Positions 1 through 11,900 of a stretch of DNA of 64,000 bases are shown one piece after another. The stretch's first letter is position 1. Every line of letters begins with the position of its first letter. The stretch covers positions 58,707,089-58,771,088 of the forward strand of contig CM022952.1 in NCBI GenBank assembly GCA_012931725.1, read 5' to 3'. The position numbers were made by a program, and so were the translations under genes. The notes beneath the pieces were generated by a model. It was not told the origin of the DNA, did not search any database, and saw only the letters and a list, made by a program, of their open reading frames with translations. The DNA is from Litsea cubeba. Taxonomy: Eukaryota; Streptophyta; Magnoliopsida; Laurales; Lauraceae.

Positions 1-1009
1 ATTTTTTAATCAACTTTGAAGGAAGAAAAATGGAGAAAGGGGAAAAATATGCGGAATAAATGGAGTTACATGTGATGTTTGGTAAAAATCCCTATTTTTC
101 ACATAATGGGCCCTCACAACTCGTTTTGTAACAAATTGGTTCCTTCTTGGAAGTCTCCTCCCAAATTTGTTCCTAAAAATATCTGAAAGTCATTTAAAAA
201 AACCTAGGGAACTAATGATATTAGGAATCCTTTTTTTTTTTTAATATGGTAAATACATACACACCTCTTTTACAAATCCCCCATTATCAACATTACGATG
301 AAAAATTTATCCTAGTTGTTTATTTTGAGAAGAGGGGGTGGGGTGGGGGTTGATATTGCCAATTCATTGAACCCATTTCATTTGATATTACATCCAAACT
401 TCAGAATTATTTTAAAGATTTTCAATATGTATTTTGTTCCTTTTACCCTTTTTGGGTAATTTACTTCTATAATGAAGTGAAGAAAATGGTCAAATCAAAA
501 GAGAATAAAAGAAAAAAGGGTTAAATAAAATAGAGTCATGTCATAGTCTTTTGTCATTTAGTGCCACAAGAAGGAAGTTTTTTTACTTTCTGTTAATATG
601 AATAGAAAATTTTGTCATTTAGTGGCTTGGGAGAATGATTTTTTGATTTTTTTTATAAAAAAAAATAAGAGGTGATTTTTAAAATTTAGTGCCTTTTGAT
701 CTGGCCATTATTCTTTTTTGTTTTTCTCTCATTTTTTTGACCCACTTATAGGGAGTTGGGACTCTGCCCTCGAGTAAGGGTAGTAGTAGACTTTGAGTGA
801 GGTGAATAGTGAATGGAGCCCTTGGGTGATAAAGGTAGACCTCGAGTGAGGTGAGAGCGCCCTCGGGTGTGAGAAGGTGATAAGCCGAGGGTTCAACCAG
901 CGTAACTAGGTGAGAACTAACACCTTTATTTAACTCTATAGTAAAAGTGAAATTACCAAATAAGCCCAAAAAATTTATAACTGTACTTTTTTTAACAGAA
1001 GATAAACCT
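1..1009. other. AT-rich upstream flank without a recognised gene
   Basis: The stretch is AT-rich with many short A and T runs. A 154-codon minus-strand reading frame crosses its end and the transposon boundary at 1013, so it is a chance frame. At 770-890 a motif close to CTCGAGTGAGGTGA recurs with small changes, a weak local repeat of unknown origin. I see no gene, RNA or complete transposon here. Confidence 0.5.
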
Positions 1010-1012
1010 TTA

Positions 1013-1044
1013 GGGCTTGTTTGTATAGCCCATTTCCATGGAAA
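1013..1044 (+). repeat. Left terminal inverted repeat of the PIF/Harbinger element
   Basis: This starts directly after the TTA duplication and pairs imperfectly with 5981-6011. The shared core ATTTCCATGGAAA reads ATTTCCGTGGAAA in the other arm. Confidence 0.8.
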
Positions 1045-2537
1045 AGGGGGCAATTTTCTGCAGAAAACCAACTTTTTATATGTTTGGTGCAGTTTTTTTC
1101 CATGGAAACACTTTATTGCCAACTCAGCTTTTTCCTTCCTCACTGTGGAAATAGACTTCCTATGGGGGGGAATGGGAAGTCTGTTTCCTCAGAAAACTTA
1201 CCCCCACTTTATAAACTCCTTTTCCTACCCATTTCCCATCCAAAAACCCTAGCCCCCAGTTCTGGACTCCTTCTCATCGACGAGCAACAAGACCTCTTGG
1301 ACGGCAGCCATCACCCCTGCAGGTAAATCCCCTCTCTCTCTGTTTTATGCTTGCAACCATGCCCCAACCCCTCTCTCTCTCTCTCCCTTTCTATTCTCCT
1401 ATTTGTCCCCTGCTGCCAGCCACCTGTCTATCTCCCCTGCTGCCACCCACCTCGCCTGGGCACCTATTTCTTCCCCTTCTCTCTTCTCCACCCCGTCCCA
1501 GCAACAAAACCCATCTATGCAGCCACCACGCCCTGTCCCAGCAACAAAATCCACCTATTTTTTCTCTTTCTTCTCCCTCTCTCCATCTCTCCCTCTCTCC
1601 ATCTCGCCCTGCCTCCTTTAGTTCGACCTCCCACATAGGATTTGTAAATAAATGTTTTTTTATTTTGGGTACTGTGACAATGGATTGAACTAATTGTTGG
1701 GACTGGGTTCATCCAGGATCCATGTCTGAATATTGAAATGATTTATGGCTACAGAATCAAAATGGTTACACGATGCTTATTTACCATCAATCTTTCGAAG
1801 AGTACTTCATATATATTAATTAGTATTCTCACATCTGCTCTTCTTCTAGACAAGGTTTTGGATGAATATAATTTCTGTATGTTCTATATATCTAATTTTG
1901 GACTCATCATAGCATTTTTGATTAAAAGTTAATAGTATCTGTGAATTGATTTTTTGGCCATATTGTTTGTCATGTGCCTTTTGAAACAGTTGTCAATTTC
2001 TTGTTCCATTCTAGGATGGACAGAACTTCAATCTGAAATGGATTTAGTAAGAGTAGCATATATAAAAGCTCAGCCCATTTTTTCTAGCCTATTCCTGTTG
2101 GTTCTAAGCTAATACAGTAGGCTACTGATTTTCTTAACTTATGCTTTTTTTGTTTACACTCATTTTATGTCTGATATTAGGATATGTTCATTTGTGCTTT
2201 TGTTGATCATATCATATATGTATGTGCTATGTGTTTGCTAGTTGATGATTTCATATAATTATCATTTTAAGGAGATAGCATTTGAATTATTGCAACATTA
2301 TTTTTGTGATGGTTATTGTATCTGTGATTTGATTTTTATTAGTATTGTACTGTTGTTTACTCTCAATGTACTTGCATGTGAATGGTTATATAATATTTGT
2401 TGCAATTTATTTAGCATCATACCCATTTCTTAGGAGCTTCACGAATTTTTTTGTAACCCATACCGGTGAAATACTGATTTTTCAGATTTGAAATACTATA
2501 TATGTATATATTCACATCCTCACTAAAATTTGTAGGA

Positions 2538-3521
2538 ATGGGGTCGCAAAATACAAATGATAATTTCGCACCCCTTCCAAAAAATTTGAAATGGACGCCA
2601 ATGCAAGATGACACGCTCATCCAACTTATGGTTGAGCAATGTAAAGAGGGGCGCGGCATAAAAGGAGGTTTCACCTGTGAAGGGTGGAATTTATTGACAA
2701 AGGAAATGAAGGCTGCTCATGGTGCCTTCTTTAGTAAGGATAAACTGAAAAATAGGTTTAAAACATTGAAGAAGACTTATGGGGATCTGAAAGCAATGCT
2801 AGACCTTAGTGGATTTGGATGGGATGATACGAGGAAAATGGTGACTGCTGAACCGGACGTTTGGAAAGAATATGTGGCGGTGAGTCAGTTCATACGTCAA
2901 TTTTTTTTTATAGTTCCTATTAATGTGGTAAATGAAAATTTATTACAAGTATGAACTATTTTGATTCACTTGCAGGCACATCCTAAGGCAGCTCTTTATA
3001 AGAACAAGACCTTCCCAGACTGGGTTTCTTTGGCCATTATCTTTGGTGACAGCGTTGCAGATGGAAGAGATGGTTTTGCTAGCAACGATCCGGAACCTAT
3101 AGAAACCCAAGCTGAAGAAGAGACGCAAGCTGATGATATGGATAATGTGTTTGAAGATAATGCAGATGAGGATATTGACATGTCCATAGGCACCAATAGG
3201 AGGCAACGCCAGCTGAGTACTACAATGACTTCTCGCCATTTAGCGAGAAACCGACCAAATATGGGTCAAGCTTTGATTACTGCAATGGAAACTATAGCAT
3301 CTGCAATGTCTGATTATGCAAACAAAAGAGCCAAAGAGCGTCCAGACATGGATAAATGCATTGATTCTCTTCGTGCTCTGCGACTTCCAAATGTTATATA
3401 TTTTAAAGCACTTAACGTAATAGAAATTGAGAGGAAGGCAGAATTCTTTTTGGCGTTGCCTCCTGGTGATCGTGAGCCATGGATATTGAGTCAACTTGGA
3501 ATAGAGTTTGACTTGGACTAG
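2538..3521 (+). CDS. PIF/Harbinger ORF1, Myb/SANT-like DNA-binding protein
   Basis: This is the accessory protein of PIF/Harbinger elements, which in studied members binds DNA and helps bring the transposase to the element. The start at 2538 lies two bases after a consensus acceptor (TTTGTAG), so a 5' UTR intron is likely. Exon 1 is 2538-2879 and ends at a GTGAGT donor. Exon 2 is 2976-3521 and follows TTGCAG. The join is in phase 0 and gives about 295 residues. Residues 15-110 form a Myb/SANT-like (Myb_DNA-bind_3) domain: LKWTPMQDD at the start, W in CEGWN, KNRFKTLKK in the middle and F.WDD at the end. An acidic low-complexity stretch follows, then a C-terminal helical region ending in LGIEFDLD. 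I see no stop or frameshift, so the protein could still be made. ORF2 lies downstream on the same strand. Confidence 0.82.
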
Positions 3522-3899
3522 AGTGATGATGGGAAAGGTGGCATTATGAAGATTTTGGAACGTGGCAACTTTTTGGCCATGTAATCAAAAACACTAGTTG
3601 TGAATACATGGTGCTTTTGGAACCTAGAACTTTGGAAAACTATTAACGTAATATGGATAGCATACAATCATCTAACCTTTTTGTCTCTCATTGAGAGAAC
3701 CTTTTAACTATGGATATGCATGAACTTCACTTTTGCTATATATATATTGTTCTATATGGTGGTTGTGCTTTATATGCTTGTTATGTTTTCTATGGTTGAT
3801 GTGTTTTATGTGGTTGATATGCACCAAGATGATGACATACAATTATATAGTTCGTTGTTATTAATGTGCTACTTCTTGCAGATTATATTTTGTTACGAA

Positions 3900-5240
3900 A
3901 TGGATGAGGATATGGAGTTCCATTTCTTTTGTGCCCAGACTGTGGCTCTTATTTGTGTTCTTGGGTACTATTATTCGTATGGCCATAGAGATAGAGTTCA
4001 TAACTCTATCTTAACTGGTGATTCTTTTGTGGATGAATTATTGAATGGACATGAGCGTAATTGCTTTGATCTATTACGAGTGAGCAAGGGATACTATGTT
4101 AATCTGTCGAATGAGTTAAGACAAAGAGGTCTACTATTCGACTCACGAAATGTTACGGTCGAGGAGCAAGTTGCCATTTTTTTGTTCACGATTGCTCACA
4201 ATGAGTGTAATCGAGTGATGCAGAATCGATTCCAACACTCTGGTGAGACTATTAGTAGGTACTTCAATAAGGTGTTGGGTGCGATTATAAGGCGTTGCCC
4301 TCATTATATTAAGCCCGTAGGAAGTGAGACTCCAACAGAAATTGCAACGAACCCAACCTTCAACCCTTACTTCAAGGTAATTTAAATGTGATATTCTTAT
4401 TATGTCATTTTCTTACTATGAGTTTAATAATATTCTGTTTATCATTAGGATTGTGTTGGAGCAATTGACGGTACACACATACCTGCTTGGGTTCGTTTAG
4501 AAGATCAGGTGCGCTACCGAAACAGAAAGGGTTACCTCTCACAAAATGTCATGGCTGTTGTATCTTTTGATAGCGATTTCAATACGTATTTGCTGGTTGG
4601 GAAGGGTCAGCATCTGACTCTAGAATACTGCAAGATGCTTTGTGGAGACGACCATATAATAGGCTTCATGTCCCAACGGGTAAATTCCAATTCACCTATT
4701 CTGAAACTATGCATTATTTCATTGTTGCAAAATTTGATAAGTGGTTATATTTTGAATGTTCTAATAGAGTGAATCTATTTCTTAGGAAAATATTATTTGG
4801 TGGATGGGGGTTATGCGAACACCCGTGGATTTATTGCACCGTATCGGGGAGTGCGCTATCATCTCAAAGAGTGGTCAACCACACAAGCACCACAAACACC
4901 CAAGGAACTCTTTAATTTACGACATTCTAAATTGCGGAATGTAGTGGAGCGTACTTTTGCGGTATTAAAGCAACGACTTCCCATCCTCCAAATAGCACCA
5001 CGATATCCTCTCAAGACACAAGCGAAAATAGTAGTTGCTTGTTGTGTTATGCACAACTACATCAAACAATGGAACTATATTGATGAAATGGATGAAGAGC
5101 ATGCACAAGAGATGGGTGTTGATGAAGACATGTGTGCTGAGGAGGGAGGGGAAGTTGGATCTGGTTCGAGTGATATGGACAGTCGATTTGCATATGAGCT
5201 ACGAGATGCAATTGCCCAACAAATGTGGGATGGGTATTAA
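3900..5240 (+). pseudogene. PIF/Harbinger DDE transposase with one frameshift
   Basis: This is the transposase that cuts and rejoins the element ends. The start codon at 3900 follows a CTTGCAG acceptor by about 20 bases, as in related elements. Exons read as 3900-4376, 4449-4679 and 4786-5240 with GT-AG borders. The N-terminal part has the helix-turn-helix region (VEEQVAIFLF, HSGETISRYF). The DDE_4 nuclease domain shows its first aspartate in GAIDGTH (about 4467), the second in YLVDGGY (about 4803) and the glutamate in VVERTF (about 4947), so all three catalytic residues are present. A single missing base near 4581-4590, after DSDF, shifts the frame inside the nuclease domain. The conserved GWEGS...DSR region is still readable, but in another frame. 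Without correction this copy should not make active transposase, so it probably depended on a sister copy. Confidence 0.82.
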
Positions 5241-5980
5241 TGTATTAGATGTTTATGTATAATGTTAAGACCTTGTATCGTTTTTAAGTGCTATGGCTGT
5301 TGGTACTTCGTTGAATGTGTTGAAGTAGATTGTTGAGACTATTTACATATATTTGGCTAATTTTCTTTTCATGGAATGCTATTTGTAACCCAATATATTG
5401 ATGGAGTTGACATGGAATGCATCCATAGTTGTGATGGTGTTGACATGTGTTTTTTTTAATATAATATGTCCTCATAGTTGATAACGAGAGCTGAAGAGAT
5501 GTTTCTAGTTTAGATATACTATAAACATAGAATTTGGATATATGTAGAACATAAACACAATGGAGGTTATGATTTGGGTTGTAAAAGTGAAGTTGAAAAC
5601 ATAGAAGTGTGATTTGTTGTGTGCTTTGTATATCCATATGATTTGTTGTGTGCTGTGTATTTTGTCCCACATGCCCATTTATTTTGTCCTAAATTTTTTA
5701 TAATCCATGATTTTTTACATAGAAGTGTGAACAAATAAGTAAATAGAAAGTAAATTACAAATGATTATACCATTGTAGTTTAGTAATTTTTCCGCAGAAA
5801 ATTGCTGCACCAAACAATAAATTCTAGTTTTCCGTAAGGAATCCGCAGTCGCACCAAACAACATCAGCATCAATTCATCAAGGAAAAACTTTTTGCACTA
5901 AACATAAATTTTTGACTTCCGCGGAAAAACTTTTCCAAATAATTTGAAACCATAGATTTTGCTGATGTGGCAATTTCCAA

Positions 5981-6011
5981 TTTCCACGGAAATTACATGT
6001 ACAACGTGACC
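5981..6011 (-). repeat. Right terminal inverted repeat of the PIF/Harbinger element
   Basis: This is the reverse-complement partner of 1013-1044 and is followed directly by TTA (6012-6014). The imperfect match suggests that the element is not a very recent insertion. Confidence 0.8.
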
Positions 6012-6250
6012 TTAGATTTTTTAACATTCTCGTCCTCTCAAAAACAGTGAAACAAAACTTTACAACTCAATTCTAATTATTCGATCACACCTCCCAAACC
6101 ATATAGCGGTTTCCTCCCCTCATAAAAAAAAAAAGCTCCTCCCACACTCCTCCCTCCCTACCCTTCCATCCAAATCCAAACAAACTCCACCCCAAATCCC
6201 ATTTCCCTCTCCCACACTGCAAAAAATCACAACTTCAAACAGCAACCCGA

Positions 6251-6372
6251 GAGCCCCAAATCCCTCTTTCTCTTTTTGAACCCTTTTTCAGGAAGAAAAG
6301 GAAGATTTAGAACCCCAAATCCCTCTCTCTCTCTCTCTTAGAACCCTTTTATCAGAAAGCAAAGGAAGATTT
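6251..6372 (+). repeat. Tandem duplication in the 5' leader of the F-box gene
   Basis: Two adjacent units, 6251-6309 and 6310-6372, both read CCCAAATCCCTCT, then a CT-rich stretch, then GAACCCTTTT and end GGAAGATTT. The second has an expanded CT run. The duplication ends 21 bp before the start codon, so it lies in the likely 5' UTR. Confidence 0.75.
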
Positions 6373-6393
6373 CAATACAAAAACTAGCGAGAG

Positions 6394-6711
6394 ATGGGGG
6401 CTACGCTATCGAACCTGACGGAGGGTGGTGGGGCGAACGGCACGGGCAACGGTCCCGGCCTTGGCGACATACCGGAGAGCTGCGTCGCCTGCGTATTCAT
6501 GTACCTGACGCCGCCGGAGATATGCAACCTCGCTCGCCTCAACCGGGCCTTCCGCGGCGCCGCCTCCTCCAACGCGGTATGGGATTCAAAGCTGCCCTAC
6601 AATTACCAAGATCTCCTTGACCTCCTTCCGCCGGATCGCCACCTCAACCTATCCAAAAAAGGCATCTTTGCCCTCCTCTCTCGCCCCATTCCCTTTGACG
6701 ACGGAACCAAG
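6394..6711 (+). CDS. PP2A13: F-box protein PP2-A13-like, exon 1 (F-box exon)
   Basis: This is the first coding exon of a plant F-box protein of the PHLOEM PROTEIN 2-A13 type. Such proteins join an N-terminal F-box, which binds SKP1 of an SCF ubiquitin ligase, to a C-terminal PP2 lectin-like domain thought to select targets or glycans. Exon 1 encodes residues 1-106. A Gly/Asn-rich leader is followed by the F-box at about residues 23-70 (GDIPESCVACVFMYLTPPEI, then NLARLNRAFR and VW). The exon continues to PFDDGTK and ends at a GTGGGT donor in phase 0. It is distinctly GC-rich against its surroundings. The three exons join without a stop into 298 residues, close to the roughly 290 known for Arabidopsis PP2-A13. 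The start is the first ATG after a CT-rich leader. A PIF/Harbinger element ends 382 bp upstream. I am very sure of the family; orthology to PP2-A13 itself is inferred. Confidence 0.95.
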
Positions 6712-7624
6712 GTGGGTGCACCCATTCTATTGGAAGACTGTGGGGGATTAGGGTTTGTATTGATTGTTTCTCTCTCTTTATTCATTGATGATTTGGGCTG
6801 GAATTCCATTGAAGAAAAGAATTAGGTAGAATAATGAATTTATTTGCATTTGCTATTGTGTTCTCTGCAATCATATGTTCATTTTGCTTCTTTGTGAGAT
6901 TGGATTGGATGATTAGGGCTTTCAATTTAAGTTTGATGATTAGAGGTTATTCTAATATCAGTTTCCATTAAAGAGAGAGAAAAAGATGAGGAGCTTTTTA
7001 ATATATGAAGAGTAGCCTGCGATATATGTATGTTTCTTTTTGGCCTCTCTAGATTCATTTTGAGATCAGTGTTTCTTTGGGATTGGCCGATTGGGTAATC
7101 TGGTGTTCATTTAAATTGGCTTGTATAAATTGCATTGAGACTGTAGTGATTAAATCATCTGGCGATGCATTGCAATGCAAATATTTGAATTTATACAATT
7201 TGAGATCTTGCCTTTTCACTATCACGTCCATAGTTTTTTTTTTTTTTTTTTGACTTTTGACCTTTGAATTATGTCATGCTTATAAAATCTTCCACTTGCT
7301 GAACCCATTGAATCATTTATTTATTAAATTATGTTTGAATAGGTCTTTCATTTTCTCAAATCTGGTTATGAATTTGATACAGAATTCACAAATGCATCTT
7401 GGAAACTGTTTCCAAATTTTATTAGTGTATCTTACTCTATACATTTGTTATTCCTTTCTTCTTCTTCTATTTTTTTTTTAAAGACCTTTTAAGTAAAATA
7501 TCATCAGATGTTTCTTTATATGTATTTTGTGATAGTGTCCTTGAACATGGTATGCTGAAAATGATAATTAAACACTTGGCGAATCCCTTATCAATCATAA
7601 TTGGTGTTGGGGCTGATTCTCCAG
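6712..7624 (+). other. Intron 1 of the F-box gene, 913 bp
   Basis: The intron starts GTGGGT at 6712 and ends in a pyrimidine-rich stretch with CCAG at 7621-7624, in phase 0. It is T-rich and I see no transposon with clear ends in it. This ordinary size contrasts with intron 2. Confidence 0.9.
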
Positions 7625-7743
7625 GAAGTTTGGGTGGACAGAGTTACAAGTGGAGTTTGCATGTCAATTTCTGCGAAGGCTATGTTGATCACAGGGATTG
7701 AAGACCGAAGATACTGGAGTTGGATTCAAACTGAAGAATCGAG
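7625..7743 (+). CDS. PP2A13: F-box protein PP2-A13-like, exon 2
   Basis: This 119 bp exon encodes residues 107-145 and the first two bases of codon 146. It reads EVWVDRVTSGVCMSISAKAM and then ITGIEDRRYWSWIQTEES, the conserved linker between F-box and PP2 domain in this family (ISAKA and ITGIEDRRYW are hallmarks). It is preceded by CTCCAG and followed by GTATTT. The phase-2 end requires a third exon beginning with one base of a split codon. That exon lies 39.9 kb away at 47672. It is too short to stand out as a long reading frame, and without it the two outer exons would look like separate genes. Confidence 0.93.
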
Positions 7744-7819
7744 GTATTTTTTAAGTTTCTTAAATTATATTTTTTAAAATGATTGGTTGCATTTAAAAGT
7801 CAATAACTATTGGCTGGAG

Positions 7820-7864
7820 CAGTGGCAGAGCCAGGATTGCTGCTTGGGGGGGGGGGGGGGGGGG
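7820..7864 (+). repeat. Possible hAT-like terminus followed by a 19-G run
   Basis: CAGTGGCAGAGCCAGGATT at 7820-7838 resembles the CAGTGGCGGA...C-type end of many plant hAT elements and is followed by 19 consecutive G at 7846-7864. I could not find a matching inverted end with an 8 bp duplication nearby. It may be a truncated element. The remainder of 7865-8944 is AT-rich and I recognise nothing in it. Confidence 0.35.
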
Positions 7865-8944
7865 CAAGTGATAGATGGCTGATGATGTTAGCAACTTTGC
7901 GGTACTACCATTAATAACGACCCCAAAGAGAAAAAAAAAAAACCATTTGAGTTCTTCTAAATTAGCATTCAAGAAAACTAAGAGAAAATTTTACCAAAAA
8001 AAAAAGAAAACAAAACCATGCAATATCCTTTTTGTGGTGGCCGTGGGTCCCATACGGTTCACGTGGAGCCCAATTCTTACAGTGCCACATCAAAGGGCCC
8101 ACATAGCCATCCCAAGTACTTTTCAATCATTGTAAATTATTAACAACTAATCTAAAGATAGAAGAATTTTTTTGAAAGAAGAAAATCAGTATTTTCTCTA
8201 TCTCTTTTTTTAAAACAGTTTTCTACACGGAGAACTCATGCACTCCACAAACATGTCCTTAACCAGTGGAGCTACAATCGTGGACACTAGAGCAATATTT
8301 CAATTAGCTACTTGATACATATTTAAAGTTTCTAAACTAACAATATTACCACGTTTTAATAATTCACTTATCAAACTCTAAATTTGGATGGAGCCCACAT
8401 GAATGAATGACATTAAGAAAGTAGATGGATGAAAAAGGTATGATGTGAACTAGGGTTCGCCACATGTCTCTCTACTACATAACTATGACCATTGATTTTA
8501 GACATTTGATTGCTTTATAAATGCCTTTTTTTTTCTTTTTTTACGATTCACTGGCACTGAGTACAGTGATGGAAATAATTGATTTTAGAGCCTTTTTTGA
8601 ATTTATAAATGTACATTTAATTGTAATTCAATTTATACCGTAGATGATAATACAACCTTGATTTTAGATCTCAAAACCTCTTGTGTGAATATTCTTGTTA
8701 TTGTGAATAAATCACTATAAATAATAACATTAACTTTCATTTTGATTTCATAAAGGTTTTAGATATATATGTATTACTAGGTTGACTAGTTATATCATAC
8801 GATTATATGCAGGATGATTTTATTGAACACTAAAAAAGCCTCTTTGTAAAAGATAGAATGTATTTTTGCCTTTTTGAAAGTATTATTTCTATTCATTTTT
8901 CATTTGTACGACATTTTTAGCATTGGATATAAGAAATATAATAT

Positions 8945-11900
8945 ATATATTTTCGAAAAAGGTGAACTATTCATTACTAAAAAAATTATACAGTATAAGA
9001 GAACTATACTGAACACAAAAAACCCCCAACACGGGGGAAGAGCAACCATAGCAAAAAAGCGAGCCAAAGCCACAAAAAAGCTGGGCATCAGCTCAAAACA
9101 AAACAGATTAAGGAGTAGAAATGATCAAAGAAGGTTTAAGAACTCCCTTTTTGGCGAGTTGATCCGCCTCCGCATTGCCTGATCTCATAATGTGATGAAA
9201 CGAAATGTTCATATCTCCCGACAACTGAAGCACCTCTTCTATAATGTCTGCAAGATACCAAGGAGGAGAAGAAGACCAAGTCGCCCACTAGATAACACAA
9301 GAAGAATCCCCTTCTACAAGGAGTCGCTGAGGGTGTAGGCAGGGGGCTTCTCAAAGACCTATGTTCAAGGCTAGGAGCTCCACTTTATTGATTGAGCAAG
9401 CTTGGCCCGAGTAGGACAGAGTAATGTTCCCATCTCTGTTGCGGATAACACCACAAAACCACCAACACCTGCCATACCTGGATTCCCATTAACGCTACCA
9501 TCAAAGTTAAGCTTCAAAGCTCCATGTGCAGGCGGGTGCCATCTAGGAAAGATGCACCTAGAAATAGGGCGGGAAAGAGCCACTTCATCCCAATTAAGAA
9601 GAATGGAACTTATCGGAATGCCTTTAAATAAAGGTAGAGGGGAGACCTAAAGAGCCAAAAGATGCTTAACACTACCCACTATCTGAGGATCTTCCTTCAA
9701 AGCACCTCAAGTTTCTTTCCTCAAGTTTCTTTCTTTCCATATCCATAAGGACCATATGGCCGCTAGAAAAGAAAGTTTCCACATCACTCTTCCTCGTTTT
9801 GAGCCCACCCCCAATCTCCAAAAATCAAACAAAGCAGGGATAGAGTTTGGAAGAGGACCACTGAAATGGAACCAAGCAAAAATCGATCTCTATATGCGTT
9901 GGGCAAGGGGACAGTTAAGAAGTAAGTGGTCAATAGATTCCTCACTTGCGAGGCACATCGGACAAGCATTAACTACAATCACTTTACGTCAGCATAAGTT
10001 GTCCATCGTTAACATCCCACCAAACAGCGCAATCCACCCAAATGCTATTACTCTAGGTGTAGCTTTCATGCTTCAAAAGCTGCCCAAGAAAGAGTGGCTC
10101 TCCTCCACCTCTGTAGACATCAAATAGAAAAAGGAGACCAACGAAAAGAGGCCATCCAGATTCTTCTATCTCTGCCCTCCCTAGGGATGAAGACACTCCC
10201 AAGGATTGTCAACATTGAGCGGAATTGGGGCTCCCCCACATCTTTCAAATTCCTTCTGAAATTAATTCCCCAACTGATATGGTGAACTTTCTTCTCCATG
10301 TAGTCCATAACTTTAGCTTCCTAGTTAGTAGCACAACGGAACAACTTCATAAAAATAGAGGCCAGCGTGTCCTTCCCAAGCCAAAGATCAATCCAGAAGC
10401 AAATTTTGTCAGCCTTGTCCACTCTTAACCTGACCTACTTCATAAACACATCCTTTGCAGCAAGAATGCCTTTCCACAAACCAGAAGAACAGGGGAAGGG
10501 ATCTCGAAGAAACCATCCATCCCTGGAAATGTCGTATTTTTAGAGGACATAACATTCTTCCACAGCCCCTTAGACTCGTCTCCTATCTTCCATAACCATT
10601 TGCGAAGAAGAGTTGAATTTAATTTCTTTAGAGCTCTGATCCCCAAGCCTCCTTCCTTTTTTGGCTTACACACTTGAGACCACTTAACCAAGTGGAATTT
10701 TTTCTTCTCCTTACCATGCCACAAAAAATCATGCTGCAGCTTCTCAATGCGATTTATAACTTCCACCGGGCATTTAAATAGAGACATGAAAGAAATTGGG
10801 AGATTGATCAAAGCAACTTTAATTAAAGTAACTCTCCTGCCTAGCGACAAGTATATAGCCTTCCATAGGGATTAGGGAGAGCTTCTTCTCCATCCTCTCT
10901 AGCATCGGAGACCATAGGGAATTAGGGGCTGCCTCACCAGAAAGAGGAAGGCCCAAATAAGTGGATGGAAGCCCACTAGCCTTGCACCCAAAATATATTA
11001 GCCAGCCTAATCAGCTGGTCTTCATTCACCTTGATATCAATCAGCTCAATTTTGAAAAAATTCACCCGAAGACCTGAAACAGCTTCAAAGCCTAGAAGAA
11101 TAGCCTTTTTTTAAATGGTAGCATAGAAGAATAACCTTGACATTATTGCGAAATTGATCCTCCACCGCATTGCAAAAAAGAAGCGTATCATTGACAAACT
11201 GGAGGTGGGAAATTTCCATATTGGCATCGGATGGCTGGAAACCTTCAAAAAGCTTTGCATTAACTCCCGCATGCAACATGTGGCTAAGGGCTTCTCCAAT
11301 AATGACAAATAAAAAGGGGGAAAAGGGGATCTTCCTGGCGAAGACTTCTTGAAGCAGAGAAAAAACCTCCATTGATAAGGACTAAAAAAAGTAGCCGAGC
11401 TCAAACATTCCAAAATCTATGCCCTCCATGTTACTCAAAAACCCATCATTCTCATTAAGTATTGGAGAAAGTCCCAATCCACCCTATCATATGCCTTCTC
11501 CAAATCTAGTGTACAAATGAGGTCGGTTCATTTCTCCTTTTTCTTTATTGGATACATTCATTAGCAATTAACCCCATCAAGGGTTTGCCTTCCATGAACA
11601 AATGCTCCTTGAGCCACAAAAATTAACTTGGTTAGAACTCTTTGCAGCTTATTAGCTAATACCTTAGCCAACACTTTGTAGATTGAACCAATGAGGCTGA
11701 GAGGTCTAAAATCTTTAATGCTTTCAGCACCAACCTTCTTAGCTATTAAAATTATGAAAGAAGCTCCGATATGCTTAGAAAGTTTACCTCTCGCATGAAA
11801 CTCTCTCATAAAATCCATAACATCCACCTTTATGTCCTCCCAAAAGTGTTAGAAGAAAGCTAAAGGGAATGTTGACCCAGGAGCCGGTTGTACACGGCTG

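Larger units (their letters stand above)
1013..6011 (+). mobile_element. PIF/Harbinger DNA transposon, about 5.0 kb, with both ORFs
   Basis: The element is bounded by TTA at 1010-1012 and TTA at 6012-6014, the 3 bp target duplication typical of PIF/Harbinger elements. The left end starts GGGCTTGTTTGTATAG and the inverted right end starts GGTCACGTTGTACATG. Both continue into ATTTCC(A/G)TGGAAA, so the termini are imperfect inverted repeats of about 31 bp. Further copies of CCGCAGAAAA-like and CACCAAAC-like words lie just inside both ends. It encodes a Myb/SANT-like DNA-binding protein (2538-3521) and a DDE transposase (3900-5240), the standard two-gene layout. ORF1 is open and the transposase has one visible frameshift. 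The right end lies 382 bp upstream of the F-box start codon, so the element occupies that gene's promoter region. Confidence 0.9.

Noticed and set aside
1347..1688. 113-codon frame and companions in the CT-rich interval
   Set aside because: Composition-driven frames in a CTCTCC-rich part of the PIF/Harbinger 5' region; several frames overlap on both strands.
7820..8560. Complete hAT-like element starting CAGTGGCAGAG
   Set aside because: A candidate right end near 8550 (CACTGGCACTG) lacks an 8 bp duplication matching the left flank, so only the terminus is reported.
9756..10127. 123-codon plus-strand frame
   Set aside because: Antisense to the zf-RVT part of the minus-strand LINE.
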